From NCBI RefSeq assembly GCF_020509005.1, contig NC_063017.1:2852001-2916000 (forward strand): DNA of 64,000 nt, given 5' to 3'. The notes below the pieces were generated by a model that made no database searches, was not told where the DNA came from, and saw only the letters and a list, made by a program, of their open reading frames with translations. Source of the DNA: Fulvia fulva (taxonomy: Eukaryota > Ascomycota > Dothideomycetes > Mycosphaerellales > Mycosphaerellaceae). Below are positions 10,909 through 21,399 of the stretch, piece by piece (position 1 is the first letter of the stretch; every line of letters begins with the position of its first letter). A program made the translations under genes and the position numbers.

Positions 10909-12086
10909 CTATTGAACCTTCTTGGCGACGCTCTCTGGTGGGCCATAACTCCTGTCATCCTTGCCTTCCACCTCAATCACCTTCTGCTCCATCTCTTTCG
11001 CTTGTCTGTTCCACTCGTCCTGACTCATCTTGGTCTCCTTGTAGAAGAGCTCCATGTTTGGCTTTCTGTAGCTTCCACCAAGTCTGTCCCAGAGAGTCGT
11101 GAACTGGCCGTAGTTGTAGTTGAAGTACAAGTGGTGCATTGTGTGGCATGCGGCGCCGTTGATCACCGCGCTGTTGGCGACATACTCTCCGTCGTGGATC
11201 ATAACCGTCCAGATCTGAATGAAGGTGAAGAGCGCGATGTAGGCGAACTTTTGCAGTGGGAAGATGAATGGGAAAAGGTGGTATGGCACGCTTTGGCTGT
11301 AGCCGTCGAGAGGGTGGAAAGCGTGGCTCGCGTATGGTGTTGGCATGATCCACTTGTGGTGTGGCTTGTGCAATGTCTTGTAGATACGCGGGTGGTGCAG
11401 ACCGCGGTGGATCCAGTAGATGCAGAAATCGGTGAACATGAGGAACATTGGGAATTGGATCCAGTTGTATAGTGATCCGAATGTCTTCAGCAGGGGGTGC
11501 TCGAAGCCTGGGTTCGTAGCGCTGTCGTAGATGAAGGAATAGCCGCGGACTTCTGCAACGAAGAACGGCACTGTGAAGATGGCCATGATTGGGATCGATT
11601 CCATGGTCTGTCGGATTTCCATTCGCATCTGGTTCTTCAAGTACTTGGGATGTTGGAAGGTCGTCTTATCGAAGACGAAGACATAGCTGATGGTGGCGCA
11701 GAAGAAGTATATGAAGAGACCGAAGATGCTACGCTGCCATGAGCTCATTGCTGTCAGAAATAGCCTGTCTGCCTCGCGACTCACCATGTGATAACATATA
11801 GCGTGATGAACTGTCTCCAGATGTTGTCGCGATCCCACTTGCTCATGTACGCATAGTCGCTCGGTTGTATGCTGAAAGACGAGCTCGCGGGTGCATATTG
11901 CCAGCCATTGGTTGTGTAGCGGCCCTCGTACGGCGACGCGTAGGAAGAGTTGACGGCGTAGCCCTTCCAGCTGGCGGCGATGGGGCTTATGGGGGCGAAA
12001 GAGGTGACTGCGGAGGATATGGGGAGGAGGTTCGCGTATAATCGATCGAAGACGAAGGTGTCGAGGACCTCGAGTACGACGTCCAT
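10909..12086 (-). CDS. ERG3: Delta(7)-sterol C5(6)-desaturase
   Basis: An ER membrane di-iron enzyme that introduces the C5-C6 double bond of ergosterol. Exons 12086-11785 and 11728-10909 give 373 residues. The three histidine boxes of the fatty-acid hydroxylase superfamily are intact: HRGLHH (208-213), HKPHH (221-225) and HTMHH (296-300). Hydrophobic spans lie near 95-125 and 143-160, and others flank the His boxes. The acceptor site was chosen at 11729 because it yields ITCIFGLFIYFF, matching the family. Two nearer AG sites put a stop in frame or insert extra residues. The length is typical. The C-terminal Lys-Lys-Val-Gln tail could include an ER-retrieval-like dilysine, though not at the canonical position. 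Confidence 0.95.
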
Positions 12087-12967
12087 TACGGTGGTTCGGC
12101 GGCGGCGGCGCCTGTGTGATGGCGTGGGAGCTCCCTAAGCTTACGGTGGTGGTCCCTGTCAGATGCAGATGCTGGTGCTGCCGCTGGCGTCGTTTCTCGC
12201 GATGGTGTGGCAGGCTGGTGGTATGCAGATCAGAAAGCGATTATTGGTGTGTGTTCAAACGAATGCAAAGGTGGTGAAGGAGTGTCGGCAGCAGAAGGAT
12301 GAGGATGAGGGTGAGGGTGGAGTTTCGAGCAGCCAGCTCCGAATGTCGAACCACTTTGGCAAATTTCATGCGCGCGCCTAGTCTGATCAGGGTCCGGTCA
12401 CTGAGCAGGGGTCTTGCATGGCCTGATTGATTGGTCGATGAGAAAGCGCACATCACAAAGACCATCTCCCGAGATGTACAGTATGCCATGTTGATATTCA
12501 AAGTACAAAGGGGCAATTATGAGAACACCATCGTATGATGAGGAACACAGTCTCGCCATTGTCATGTGTCTACGAAGTGGGATTGACGTGCCGAGTATGT
12601 GCTATGCTGGGACCCATCTTGGAGAGCTCAAGTCTCGTAGGCGGAGGGCACGTTTCGCTGGAGCATGCACAATTGGCCTTCTCATGCCGATCAGTCGCCA
12701 ACGGAAGCCAGCACATCTTGTCGACAGCACCCGAGTCAACATTCGCTGTTCGAGCTTGGAATCTGGACATCCATCATGAATAAGGTGCTTCGACGAACAT
12801 CGGTCTCACAATTTCACACTGACAAGAGAGATTGTTGCGTCGCTGCAACGTCCAAGTGGAGTTTGTGAGAAATGAAGGTCCAGCAAGAAAGACAGTTGCT
12901 GAGATACATTGATATAGCTTCGTGATAGCAACATTACGACTGCTTCATTACACGTGCTCCTTTCCCC
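12087..12967. other. Intergenic; no supported gene
   Basis: This 880-bp stretch lies between the ERG3 start and the stop of the secreted-protein gene, so it contains the ERG3 promoter. Open frames are below 100 codons and resemble nothing known. Confidence 0.5.
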
Positions 12968-14398
12968 TTATATGCGACGACCGTAGCTATGTACACTCTT
13001 GTCAACAGTCTGTTGAGCGATCTTCTTGAGTACAGCTCCACCCCCTGAAGTAAGGTCCGGAATATCGCCAAGGTCTGGCAGATCGCCAGTCTCTGGTAGC
13101 TCAATAGTGACCGAGGCGGCATCGACCACAAGAGGCGAGAATGCGAAGCAAGTGGCATCGCCAGACTCAGCATCCTGACCAGAGCCGATGTAGAAAGACT
13201 TGTCAAGACCACAAATGTATTGAACTTCTGGAGCGAAGCCGGAACCAGTGCATGTAAGACCGCAAGTGCCATCCTCATTGGCGGCGATTACGCAGGACAC
13301 AGGCTTGGTCTGGTCAGCATCGGCACCATAGGTAATCAACAGAGGGTCGTTGTCGCCTCCCGTCACGTCGAGGACCTCGCCCGTGGTGAAGAATGCCGTC
13401 TGTTCAAAGGTCCCCTGGTCATCGCCAATGGTCAGAGCGCCATCCTCTCCAAGGCTGAAGACGGTGGCGAGCTGAGCAATTGCCTGGGCAAAATCGATGG
13501 GCTGCTGCTGACCAACTGGCCCACCCTCCGTAACGGGATCGATTGTGGCATAAAGACCGTTAGGGATTACTGGGCCAGGAGCATTGCCAAAGGCGAATTG
13601 AGCGTTGCTGCTCACGATGTTGAACGATGTTGGAATAGCAATAGGGCCTTCAGTGACCGTAGTCGGATCGAGAGTCTTGATCAGAATGGTTGTGGTCGTC
13701 TCAGTCTTTGTCGTCTTGCCCTTCTCAATCGTAGTGGTGCTAGTAACGGTAGGTGCTGTTGTGATTTCCTTGCATTTCTACAGAGCTGTTAGCTGGACCC
13801 TGCCAGAAGCATCGTTAGCGGAACGAACCTTGACAGTGCTAGTCTGAGTGATAGTAGCAGTCTTCTTCACGGTCGTGACCGAAGGCTTGATAGAAAGACA
13901 CTTGCAAGCCTTAGTCACGTCGGCGCGCTCTTTGTAGGAGTTCATGCACGCTGGCTTGGTTGGCTTGGCTGGCTGGCCGTATGGCTGGCCATAGCTGTGG
14001 TTCTGTCTCTTGAGAAGAATGCCCTCTGGGTCGAGCTCCGATGGGACATCAGGGATGACAGTTGGTGCCTTGCAAGTTGGCGCCACAGTCACAGTGGATT
14101 GGGTCTCAGTGGCGCTAGTCGAGGTCACAGTGGTCTTCTCTGTCTTTGGGACCGTGATTGTGGTGGTGATCGTAGTAGGCTTGCCGCGAACATTCTTGGT
14201 GTTGGTGTACTTGGTGACGATGACAGTTGTAGTGGAGGTTGTGGTGGATGTAACAGTCTTGCCAGCGGGCACGCCCAGGTAGGAGCTACAGTACGGCGTG
14301 GCCTTTTGAGCACACTTGTTGTCCGGGCATTTGGCGCCGAATGAGTGAACGCCGACGACGGCTACGGCCAGAGTGGCCAGGGTGGAGACTTGAACCAT
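12968..14398 (-). CDS. Secreted Thr/Ser-rich protein with Kex2-type site, hypothetical
   Basis: Exons 14398-13829 and 13777-12968 join after a 51-nt intron to give 459 residues. The first ~19 form a clear signal peptide (hydrophobic ATLAVAVVGV core). A short Cys-containing segment follows, then long Thr/Val/Ser-rich tracts suited to O-mannosylation. A Lys-Arg at 130-131, preceded by GILL and followed by Gln-Asn-His-Ser-Tyr-Gly, looks like a Kex2 cleavage site. A Cys-rich stretch (CMNSY...ACKCL) lies at 151-168. The C-terminal half is Asp/Gly-rich with six or more Cys and no GPI-type hydrophobic tail. It is probably an extracellular or wall protein. I recognise no enzyme fold. It is divergent from the SUN-domain gene across a ~1.1-kb gap. 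Confidence 0.75.
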
Positions 14399-15501
14399 TC
14401 TTGAAAGCGAGTGTGGGTGACCGGTACGACGTTGATAACGAGTGTGGGTGAGAACGGTTGCTCCTGTGTGCTTTGCCTGGCTGTCGTGCAAACGGTGGGG
14501 AACCAGATCGCCTACCTATATATCTTCGAAGATCGAGCAGTCTGTCGGAATAAGCGACATGACTGCTGGGCAATATTGTGCTCGACAGGTACCGCAGCGG
14601 CAAAAGCGACACATGTGTCTAGCCTGTGTCGAATTGGGCGTCTTCAGCCAGCCTCGAGGGAATGGTCAATCGTGGACGGCCTGCGACCGTTGCGATTAAG
14701 ATAGACGGCGTAGCGGTTTCTTGGCACAGTGCATTTTATCGTCCTGCTGTGCCTACCAATCGGGTCGCGATGCAGGATCCGCGGGTGCAGAGATGCTTGA
14801 CAATATGATATCGTGCTGCGATAGACGTGGAAGGAGTGCAATGAAAGGAGTGCTGTGGCGTCCACGAGGCTAGCCAAGTTGGTAGCTTGGAGGAGCAGAG
14901 ATGGCTGTCTCGTTCCCTTGTGCGCTGCATAGAGCAACTCGCAAGTCCCACCGCTTGGTGAAGTGTCGTGGAGCCAGATGCTTGAAGGCTCTTGCCCAAC
15001 AACTTACAAGCCGTCGCCAGGACTTCCTCGAGAAACAGGCGCACAAGCGGCGGCAAGCAACGTGGTTCAGGAGAAGTCTCGCGTGGCCATGGTGATGGCA
15101 AAGCCGGAGCTGCACGGCGCTTCTGTGGCTCTGTGACTTTTCAGGTACATGTGCTGTATCGGCTGTCGAGCCACGAGGCCATACTATCTTTTGCATCGCA
15201 TGGACGAAGGAACAATGCCCGGGCGGGTGGAATCTTACATCAAGTTACATGTACCGCCCCTGCGATAGAGTTTGTCGACACCGGATCTAGCCGCTGACCA
15301 GGCACGATCACGTGTCGCTTAGGTCGAGCAGTCGAGGTGCATTCTGCTATACGAACAACACCCGTCGCTCTTATATCATAAACGCGGATGCTACCCGGAT
15401 AATCACTGGTGAGCTTGTGGACACGGACCCATCATTGTTGAGGACATCATAGAGGACTCGATTTGGCTCTCGCTTAATTTATCTTTTTGTCTCGAAAATG
15501 C
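14399..15501. other. Divergent intergenic region; no supported gene
   Basis: About 1.1 kb separates the starts of the secreted protein (minus) and the SUN-domain protein (plus). It must hold both promoters. Overlapping frames of up to ~120 codons on both strands show no family resemblance. Confidence 0.5.
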
Positions 15502-18500
15502 ATGCATGACCTCGGAAAGATCCTCGCGTGGCTGCCGTTCAGGCAAAGTGTTCAACTGCTACTGTCGCGTGTCCTACAACAACCATCACTGAGCGCTAAC
15601 TTGTCCCGCAATCGGAGCGCATACGCTGGTCAACAATGCAGCAACGAGATGTATAGGGTGTTGCGCGATGTCGTCGTCTTCTTGTGCATCCGCGGCGCTA
15701 TCGGCACAACTGGCAGCAATAATACGACAACAACAACCACCGCCTCGGTGCCAATATCGAGCAAAATATCACCCTTGGGCACGTCGCTCGGCAGTACTGC
15801 GTCGTCTTCGCCATCCGTGAACGCAACATGTCCAAGCCGGACAGCAAATTATATCACGCATACACTCCCGCAAAAGTGTCTTCGGACTGATCGGGCGCCT
15901 CACAATGCATCAAAGGCACACGAGACAAATGTCACCGATGTCTCGACCACAGTGACAAGTACCACGACAGTCATTGAAGTCGTTGACACCACTACTTTGG
16001 CTGCATGGACAGGATCCGTGACGGTTGGCGCTAGCGATTCAGCCGCCGCGACTGCACAGGATGACTGCCTGCCTACGCCTCCGACAGTATCAGAGGTGGC
16101 CACAAGTACCATCACCGCTGTCCGAGAGTCTCCAACAGAAGAAGAGAGCGAGTCGCCACTAGACAATGCGAACTTCCTTTCCTTCGAAGACTGGAAAAGG
16201 CAGAATCTGGAAAGGCTGGGACAGTCGCCTGAAAATATCGGTCGAAGTCAGCCCGCGAACCCCCATCGTCCACGACCAGGCATCAACAACGCTCTGGATA
16301 CGCTGGGGGAGGAGAGTGAGATTGACCTGGACTTCTCTGGCTTTGGCGGAGCTGTCCAGCAACCTGTTCCCGACGATCCTCGAGGTGGCACCGCTTCCTC
16401 TGCAGTACCTACGGTTGATGTTCAACAGGGCGGTCATGCCGTTCATCGTTCTAAAGATGCTGGCAAGACATGCAAAGAGCGAACCAACTATGCTTCTTTC
16501 GACTGCTCAGCCACTGTTCTGAAGTCCAACAAGGAACTCAAATCCGCCTCTTCGGTTTTGATTGAGAACAAGGATAGCTATGCTCTGAACACCTGCTCTG
16601 CCACTAACAAGTTCTTTATTGTGGAGCTCTGCGACGACATTCAGGTGGATACTATCGTGCTGGCCAACTACGAGTTCTTCAGCTCAACGTTCAGGCATTT
16701 TCGAGTGTCTGTCTCAGACCGTTATCCAGTAAAGATGGAGAAGTGGAAGGAGCTTGGAACCTTCGAAGCAAGGAACACGCGAGAGATTCAGGCCTTTCTG
16801 GTAGAGAATCCTTTGATCTGGGCGAAGTATCTCCGGATAGAGTTCCTGTCACAATACGGGACTGAGCATTTCTGCCCCATCAGTCTGCTTCGAGTTCATG
16901 GGACAACGATGATCGAGGACTACCGACATCAAGAGGATTTTGCCAGAGGTGACGATGACGATGAAGCGGCGCTTGAACCAGAAGTCGTACCGATCGCGCC
17001 CATCGCACAGGAGCCGGCAACATCGAGCGACTCTTCGACCGTGGAGGCTATCTCATCTACTGTGGTGGCCGAGTCCAAGCCTTCGGCGGGAGAGCCCCAG
17101 AAGCAGGCTGAGTCAGAAGAGCGTGCTGCAAGTCAACCTGGATGGGTCGAGAAACTCGTACCGAACGCTGCGGCAGATCTCAACGTGACCGGAACGATGC
17201 AGGTTGGAGCTTACCAGCCGTCCAATGGCAATATGACCTGCGAGAGCCCGACCGTCACATCCGGTGTCGAGGCTACCTCGGAGTCTTATAAGATACCTGG
17301 TCTATCGGGTGCTGTAAGCCCATCTGCAGAGCCATCTTTTTCTCCGGAAAGTATCACGGGCGAAGAGACTCCAGCTTCTGCCGCAAAGGAGACGAGTAAC
17401 AGTACAAATAGCACGGTGACGTCTGCTTTAACCAGTCTACCGCACATTGCATCGACTGGGCCTGAGCAATCGCCCGAGTCGCAGATTCCGGGAACGTCAT
17501 TCTCACCAGTGCCAAGCTCGGAGACGCATAACAAAACTGTACCAGAAGGTACTGTACCCGACGCCGCTCTGCACTCTGCCTCACCTATTGAATCTATGAT
17601 CGCTCCAAACAACGTTACGACTACACCGCCTTCTGCTCAATCGGCGACTTCGACAAATCCGACTCGTGCGGTGGCTTCAAGCACGGCTAGCGAGAAGCCT
17701 CCACAGCCATCGAGCCAAGAGTCATTCTTCAAGTCGTTCAACAAGCGCCTCAATCAGCTCGAGGCTAATAGCACACTGAGCTTACAGTACATCGAAGAGC
17801 AGTCACGTATCCTGCGCGATGCATTCAGCAAAGTCGAAAAGCGACAATTGGGTACTACCACGAAATTTCTGTCTCAGCTCAACGAGACAGTCATGGTGGA
17901 GCTGCATGGCTTCCGCCAAGCATACGACCAGCTCTGGCAAAGCACTGTCCTGGAGCTGGAAAGTCAGCGAGAGACCTATCAGCGTGAGATGCTTGCTTTG
18001 AGTTCACGTCTTACAATGGTAGCCGACGAGCTCGTTTGGCAGAAGAGAATGGGCATTGTGCAATCTACCCTTCTACTTTTATGCTTGGCGCTCGTCCTGT
18101 TCGGCAGGAATGGTAATACCCTCGAAGTGCCACTGATGCAGTCGATGATGAATCGCTCAACGGCGGCATTGCGAGCAGGCTGGGACTCACCTCCTAACAG
18201 CCCGTCCCCAGACAGCCGCAGCCCTGTGAGCCTGTTCAGGCGCAAACTTTGGCGAGCTAGTACGGAACCGACTGTGGAGCCGTGCAATCTGACCGACTCT
18301 GAGGCTAGTCGCCCACAGAGCAGAAATGGTTTGGATGTGCACGACGAACCTCCATCGCCGAGGACTTCTCACGGTGACTTTGAGGATGATCGGGCTGGTG
18401 GTGACAGTTCACCAGACCTGCAGCGGCCGATACAGGATAGCCAACCCTCATCACCTGAGAAGAAAAGAAAGAAGCGGCCGAAGAAGCCACCGAACTGGCC

Positions 18501-18555
18501 TCAAGGACCGGGGCTGGGGCCCAATGGCAGACCGAAGAGTCCATTGGCACTTTAG
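15502..18555 (+). CDS. SLP1: SLP1/SUCO-type SUN-domain protein of the ER
   Basis: A single exon of 1,017 residues. The family mark NFLSFEDWKR occurs at about 223-232. The SUN domain spans roughly 325-470, beginning ERTNYASFDCSA and ending CPISLLRVHG. A coiled-coil segment lies around 750-845 and a single membrane span at about 851-870. The basic cytosolic tail ends in a KKRKKRPKKPP cluster. Linker regions are rich in Ser, Thr and Pro. Yeast Slp1 forms an ER complex with Emp65 that guards unfolded soluble proteins; that role is family knowledge. A later ATG at 15649 begins a better signal peptide (VLRDVVVFLCIRGAIG) and may be the true start. A Gypsy-type retrotransposon is inserted 84 bp past the stop. 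Confidence 0.9.
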   Translation: MHDLGKILAWLPFRQSVQLLLSRVLQQPSLSANLSRNRSAYAGQQCSNEMYRVLRDVVVFLCIRGAIGTTGSNNTTTTTTASVPISSKISPLGTSLGSTASSSPSVNATCPSRTANYITHTLPQKCLRTDRAPHNASKAHETNVTDVSTTVTSTTTVIEVVDTTTLAAWTGSVTVGASDSAAATAQDDCLPTPPTVSEVATSTITAVRESPTEEESESPLDNANFLSFEDWKRQNLERLGQSPENIGRSQPANPHRPRPGINNALDTLGEESEIDLDFSGFGGAVQQPVPDDPRGGTASSAVPTVDVQQGGHAVHRSKDAGKTCKERTNYASFDCSATVLKSNKELKSASSVLIENKDSYALNTCSATNKFFIVELCDDIQVDTIVLANYEFFSSTFRHFRVSVSDRYPVKMEKWKELGTFEARNTREIQAFLVENPLIWAKYLRIEFLSQYGTEHFCPISLLRVHGTTMIEDYRHQEDFARGDDDDEAALEPEVVPIAPIAQEPATSSDSSTVEAISSTVVAESKPSAGEPQKQAESEERAASQPGWVEKLVPNAAADLNVTGTMQVGAYQPSNGNMTCESPTVTSGVEATSESYKIPGLSGAVSPSAEPSFSPESITGEETPASAAKETSNSTNSTVTSALTSLPHIASTGPEQSPESQIPGTSFSPVPSSETHNKTVPEGTVPDAALHSASPIESMIAPNNVTTTPPSAQSATSTNPTRAVASSTASEKPPQPSSQESFFKSFNKRLNQLEANSTLSLQYIEEQSRILRDAFSKVEKRQLGTTTKFLSQLNETVMVELHGFRQAYDQLWQSTVLELESQRETYQREMLALSSRLTMVADELVWQKRMGIVQSTLLLLCLALVLFGRNGNTLEVPLMQSMMNRSTAALRAGWDSPPNSPSPDSRSPVSLFRRKLWRASTEPTVEPCNLTDSEASRPQSRNGLDVHDEPPSPRTSHGDFEDDRAGGDSSPDLQRPIQDSQPSSPEKKRKKRPKKPPNWPQGPGLGPNGRPKSPLAL

Positions 18556-18634
18556 ATGATGTTATGATACCCTGTTTGAATGTCTAATTATTCTTATCAC
18601 CTTCTGAATCAGTTCATACATGTTCATAATGATG

Positions 18635-18639
18635 CTGCT
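18635..18639. repeat. Target-site duplication (CTGCT), left copy
   Basis: The five bases CTGCT directly precede the TG of the 5' LTR. The same five bases directly follow the CA of the 3' LTR, as expected for Ty3/Gypsy integration. Confidence 0.9.
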
Positions 18640-18823
18640 TGTCACGGGCAGCCCGCGACCCCCCACTGTAGCTGCGTCGGCCCGGCTGAACCGCGGACCT
18701 TCCGCATCGGGTTAGCGCGGCTTGGCTTTGCTTTATAACTTCGCCGCGCCTCGCGCTCCTCTTTCGTAGCTTCGTAGAACAACAACTATCTCGTTCGGAC
18801 CCTATAATACGCGCGCCCTTACA
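18640..18823 (+). repeat. 5' LTR, 184 bp
   Basis: It starts TGTCACGGGC and ends CGCCCTTACA. It differs from the 3' LTR at a single base, a G-to-A change in a TG context (ATAAT here, ATGAT there), which is itself a RIP-type transition. It contains a TATAA box at 18734-18738. It keeps about seven CA and six TG dinucleotides, unlike the interior. Confidence 0.95.
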
Positions 18824-18834
18824 GTTTGTTCTAC
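18774..18834 (+). promoter_or_regulatory. Predicted transcript start and self-primed primer-binding site
   Basis: No tRNA-type TGG primer site follows the LTR. Instead, TTGTTCTAC at 18826-18834, 2 nt past the LTR, is the exact complement of GTAGAACAA at 18774-18782 inside the LTR. The latter lies about 40 nt after the TATAA box, where transcription could start. This is the arrangement of self-priming Tf1/sushi-type elements, in which the RNA 5' end anneals to the primer-binding site. The match is 9 nt, against 11 in Tf1. The role is inferred. Confidence 0.5.
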
Positions 18835-21211
18835 TACCCTACCTAGATCGCGGATCTAGGTAAGGGACGCGTAATAATAGGAACAGACAGAACCGTAGAA
18901 CTCGAGAACGCGTAGAGTCGTATTAGAACACAGAACACGGTAAGGCGCATAGCGCGTAGATGCCTAGAGAACGTAACGTAGCGACATTATTAGTAGGTAG
19001 TCGCGCGCTCGTAGACAGTCAGGATATAGGCACCGTTACGCCTCCCCCGAACCTAGATAATATGACTTTATAAATAGCGAACGGCGGTATACTACCGCTA
19101 CCTAAGCCTAAGGGCAAAAGTAAGTAGCGTATATCTCTTTTCCCCGACCTCTCCTCTTTCCCTTAGAGTTAGATATAGGACGACAACCGGCGGGTTATAG
19201 TAGACACCGGTGTCGCGCTATAATAAGAGATTAATAAAGCTTACTAGAAGGCCTTCAAGCGAGAAGAAGGTAGTAAGATTGACTTTATAGAACTGTTCGA
19301 GTTCAAGCTCGAAGAGAACCTAGGCGGCGACCTAGACGAGGTGTATCTATTACTCGACGAGGTAGAACACATTCTCGTATCTGAATACTAGAATGTCACC
19401 CTAGACAACCTTACGACCCTTATATCCTAACACCTGAAGACTACCTACGACTTCGTACTATAAGTAGTCAATACGGCGATTACTAAGGGTAGACAACTCG
19501 ATATAATAGAGCGAGCTAACGATCTCTAGAACACCTAGTATACTACGCTATATACCGAATACGACCGTGTCTATAAGATACTACGAAGTAAAGAGCTTAT
19601 TATATAGAAAATAGTAGTAGATCTTAAGAGTAAGAAGGATTGCGACCTAGCTAAGTTATAAGAGCTAGAGAAGAAATATAAGGAAGCTAATAACCTATAT
19701 AAGTAGTTTAGCGAGATCTACGAGAAGGAGAAGAAGAAGGTATAAGATGCTAAGGTGAAGAACCAGGCCCTATAATAAGAAGTCGATGACCTAAAGGCTC
19801 GGCTTAAGGTAGGAGACACTATATAGAACGGAGGTAGGGGCCGCTTAGGCCGCCGAACCTCTCGTTCCCGCCTACGCGAGACCTTACTCGAGTAGCTATT
19901 ACGTAGGTATCGCGAAGCTACTAGTAGAGGTAGCGGTAGCGGTAGTAGTAATAACGATAGAGACGACTATAACCGTAGTAACAATAGCCGAGGACGTGAT
20001 AACGACCGTCCGTAACTAGGACCTAATAATAGTCGTAACTCGAGAATACGTAATACCCGTACCTAGACACTACTAGTTAACCTTCTAGAACGTCTCTTTA
20101 CTATTAACCGTACCCTTACTCGCGGCATAGAGATCGGCAAGGGTATGCCTAACCCTAAGTACTTCAAGAACGATAATGACCCTAATTTCGATAGCTAGTA
20201 TAGTAGTGTTCTCCTAAAGCTAACTATAGCAACCTTCCGTACTAAGGTAGATAGTCTACGCTTCGTATATAGGTAGACGTAAGGTGATCCTTAGCGAAGT
20301 ATTAAGCCGAGGATCCCTATACCTAGACAGTAGTCCTTTAACGAGTTCAAGACTAGAGAAGAGTTGTTAGATTAGATAACACGCTAATATAGTATACGTA
20401 ATAAAGGAACTAAGGCTATAGTTAATATTGCTACCTATAAGCAAGAACAAGGCGAAACCTTTATAGCCTTCTATATACGCTACTCGAAGTTACGCGCCTA
20501 GATGTTATAGACCGATAAGACCGAGCTTATACTATTCCGTAACCGAATAAACCGTAAGTACTTTATTAAGACCTTCGGCGACCGCGAAGTTGACCGCCGC
20601 CTAGATAGTATATAAGACGTTATCGAGGAGTACACCGTACTAGACGAGAGCTTCTACGAGACAGATTAACTATACCCGTAGAAGGAGCGCCCCTATAGTA
20701 ATAGCAACTCGAACGGTAATAGCGGCTAGAACAACTAGAATAACGGTAACGTAGTTACTAGTACCGCTACTAGTATAGTAGGTGCCTTAGTATAGCGCCT
20801 ACTATAGTACGCTAGTACTAAGAAGAAGGAGGATCTACCGATATATCTATAGAACCTACCTACGCTTAACCGTAAGTAGCGCGAAGACCTTAAGAAGTAG
20901 GGTAAGTACTACCGCTACCGTATAGATTCTTACGTATCGACTAACCCTAAATGCCTAATATATAGGTACGATAGCGACTATCGCCTACCGCGTCTACGTA
21001 ATACTACGCCGAATCCGAACGCGAACCTCAGTTCCCTAGCCGCCGATCCGTAGTAGGGAAATGGCACGACCGCTACCTAAGCGTAGTAGATAGCGGTCAC
21101 CCGAACTTCCTAGGACAGAAAGAGTATAAGATTAAGAGACACGGAATGTAAGAGACGGTAACAGACTATAGTAAGGAGCCTAAGATATCGGTATACGTAC
21201 TAGATAAACAA
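18824..21211 (+). pseudogene. RIP-degraded gag of the Gypsy element (first part of gag-pol)
   Basis: Treating TAG/TAA as former CAG/CAA/TGG codons gives a long coherent plus-strand frame. A Lys/Glu-rich coiled-coil region lies around 19600-19800. A capsid-like region around 20150-20650 contains NPKYFKNDNDPNFD and a TFIAFYIRYSKLRA-type segment. A zinc-knuckle remnant lies near 20900-21000, where TGC codons appear as TAC or TAT. Dozens of stops interrupt it. The frame continues into the protease coding part only when the nested LINE and one copy of its target duplication are removed. It is clearly dead. Confidence 0.85.
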
Positions 21212-21225
21212 TAGCTAGCTATATA
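21212..21225. repeat. LINE target-site duplication, left copy (14 bp)
   Basis: TAGCTAGCTATATA occurs here and again at 26198-26211, flanking the nested LINE exactly. Collapsing the two copies restores the Gypsy gag-pol reading frame across the junction. Confidence 0.85.
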
Positions 21226-21399
21226 GATAGATAGATTTGTTATTCCCCTATTCTAGGACCCTATCCGGCCTATATAGGTATATATCTATTGTTATATACA
21301 AAGGGAAACCCGAATAGGTGAAAACCCTTCCCGCCCCCGACTACTCCTTATCTAGTTTAGCTTTCCCTCTAAACGTACGTAGTCTATATCACTACCCTG

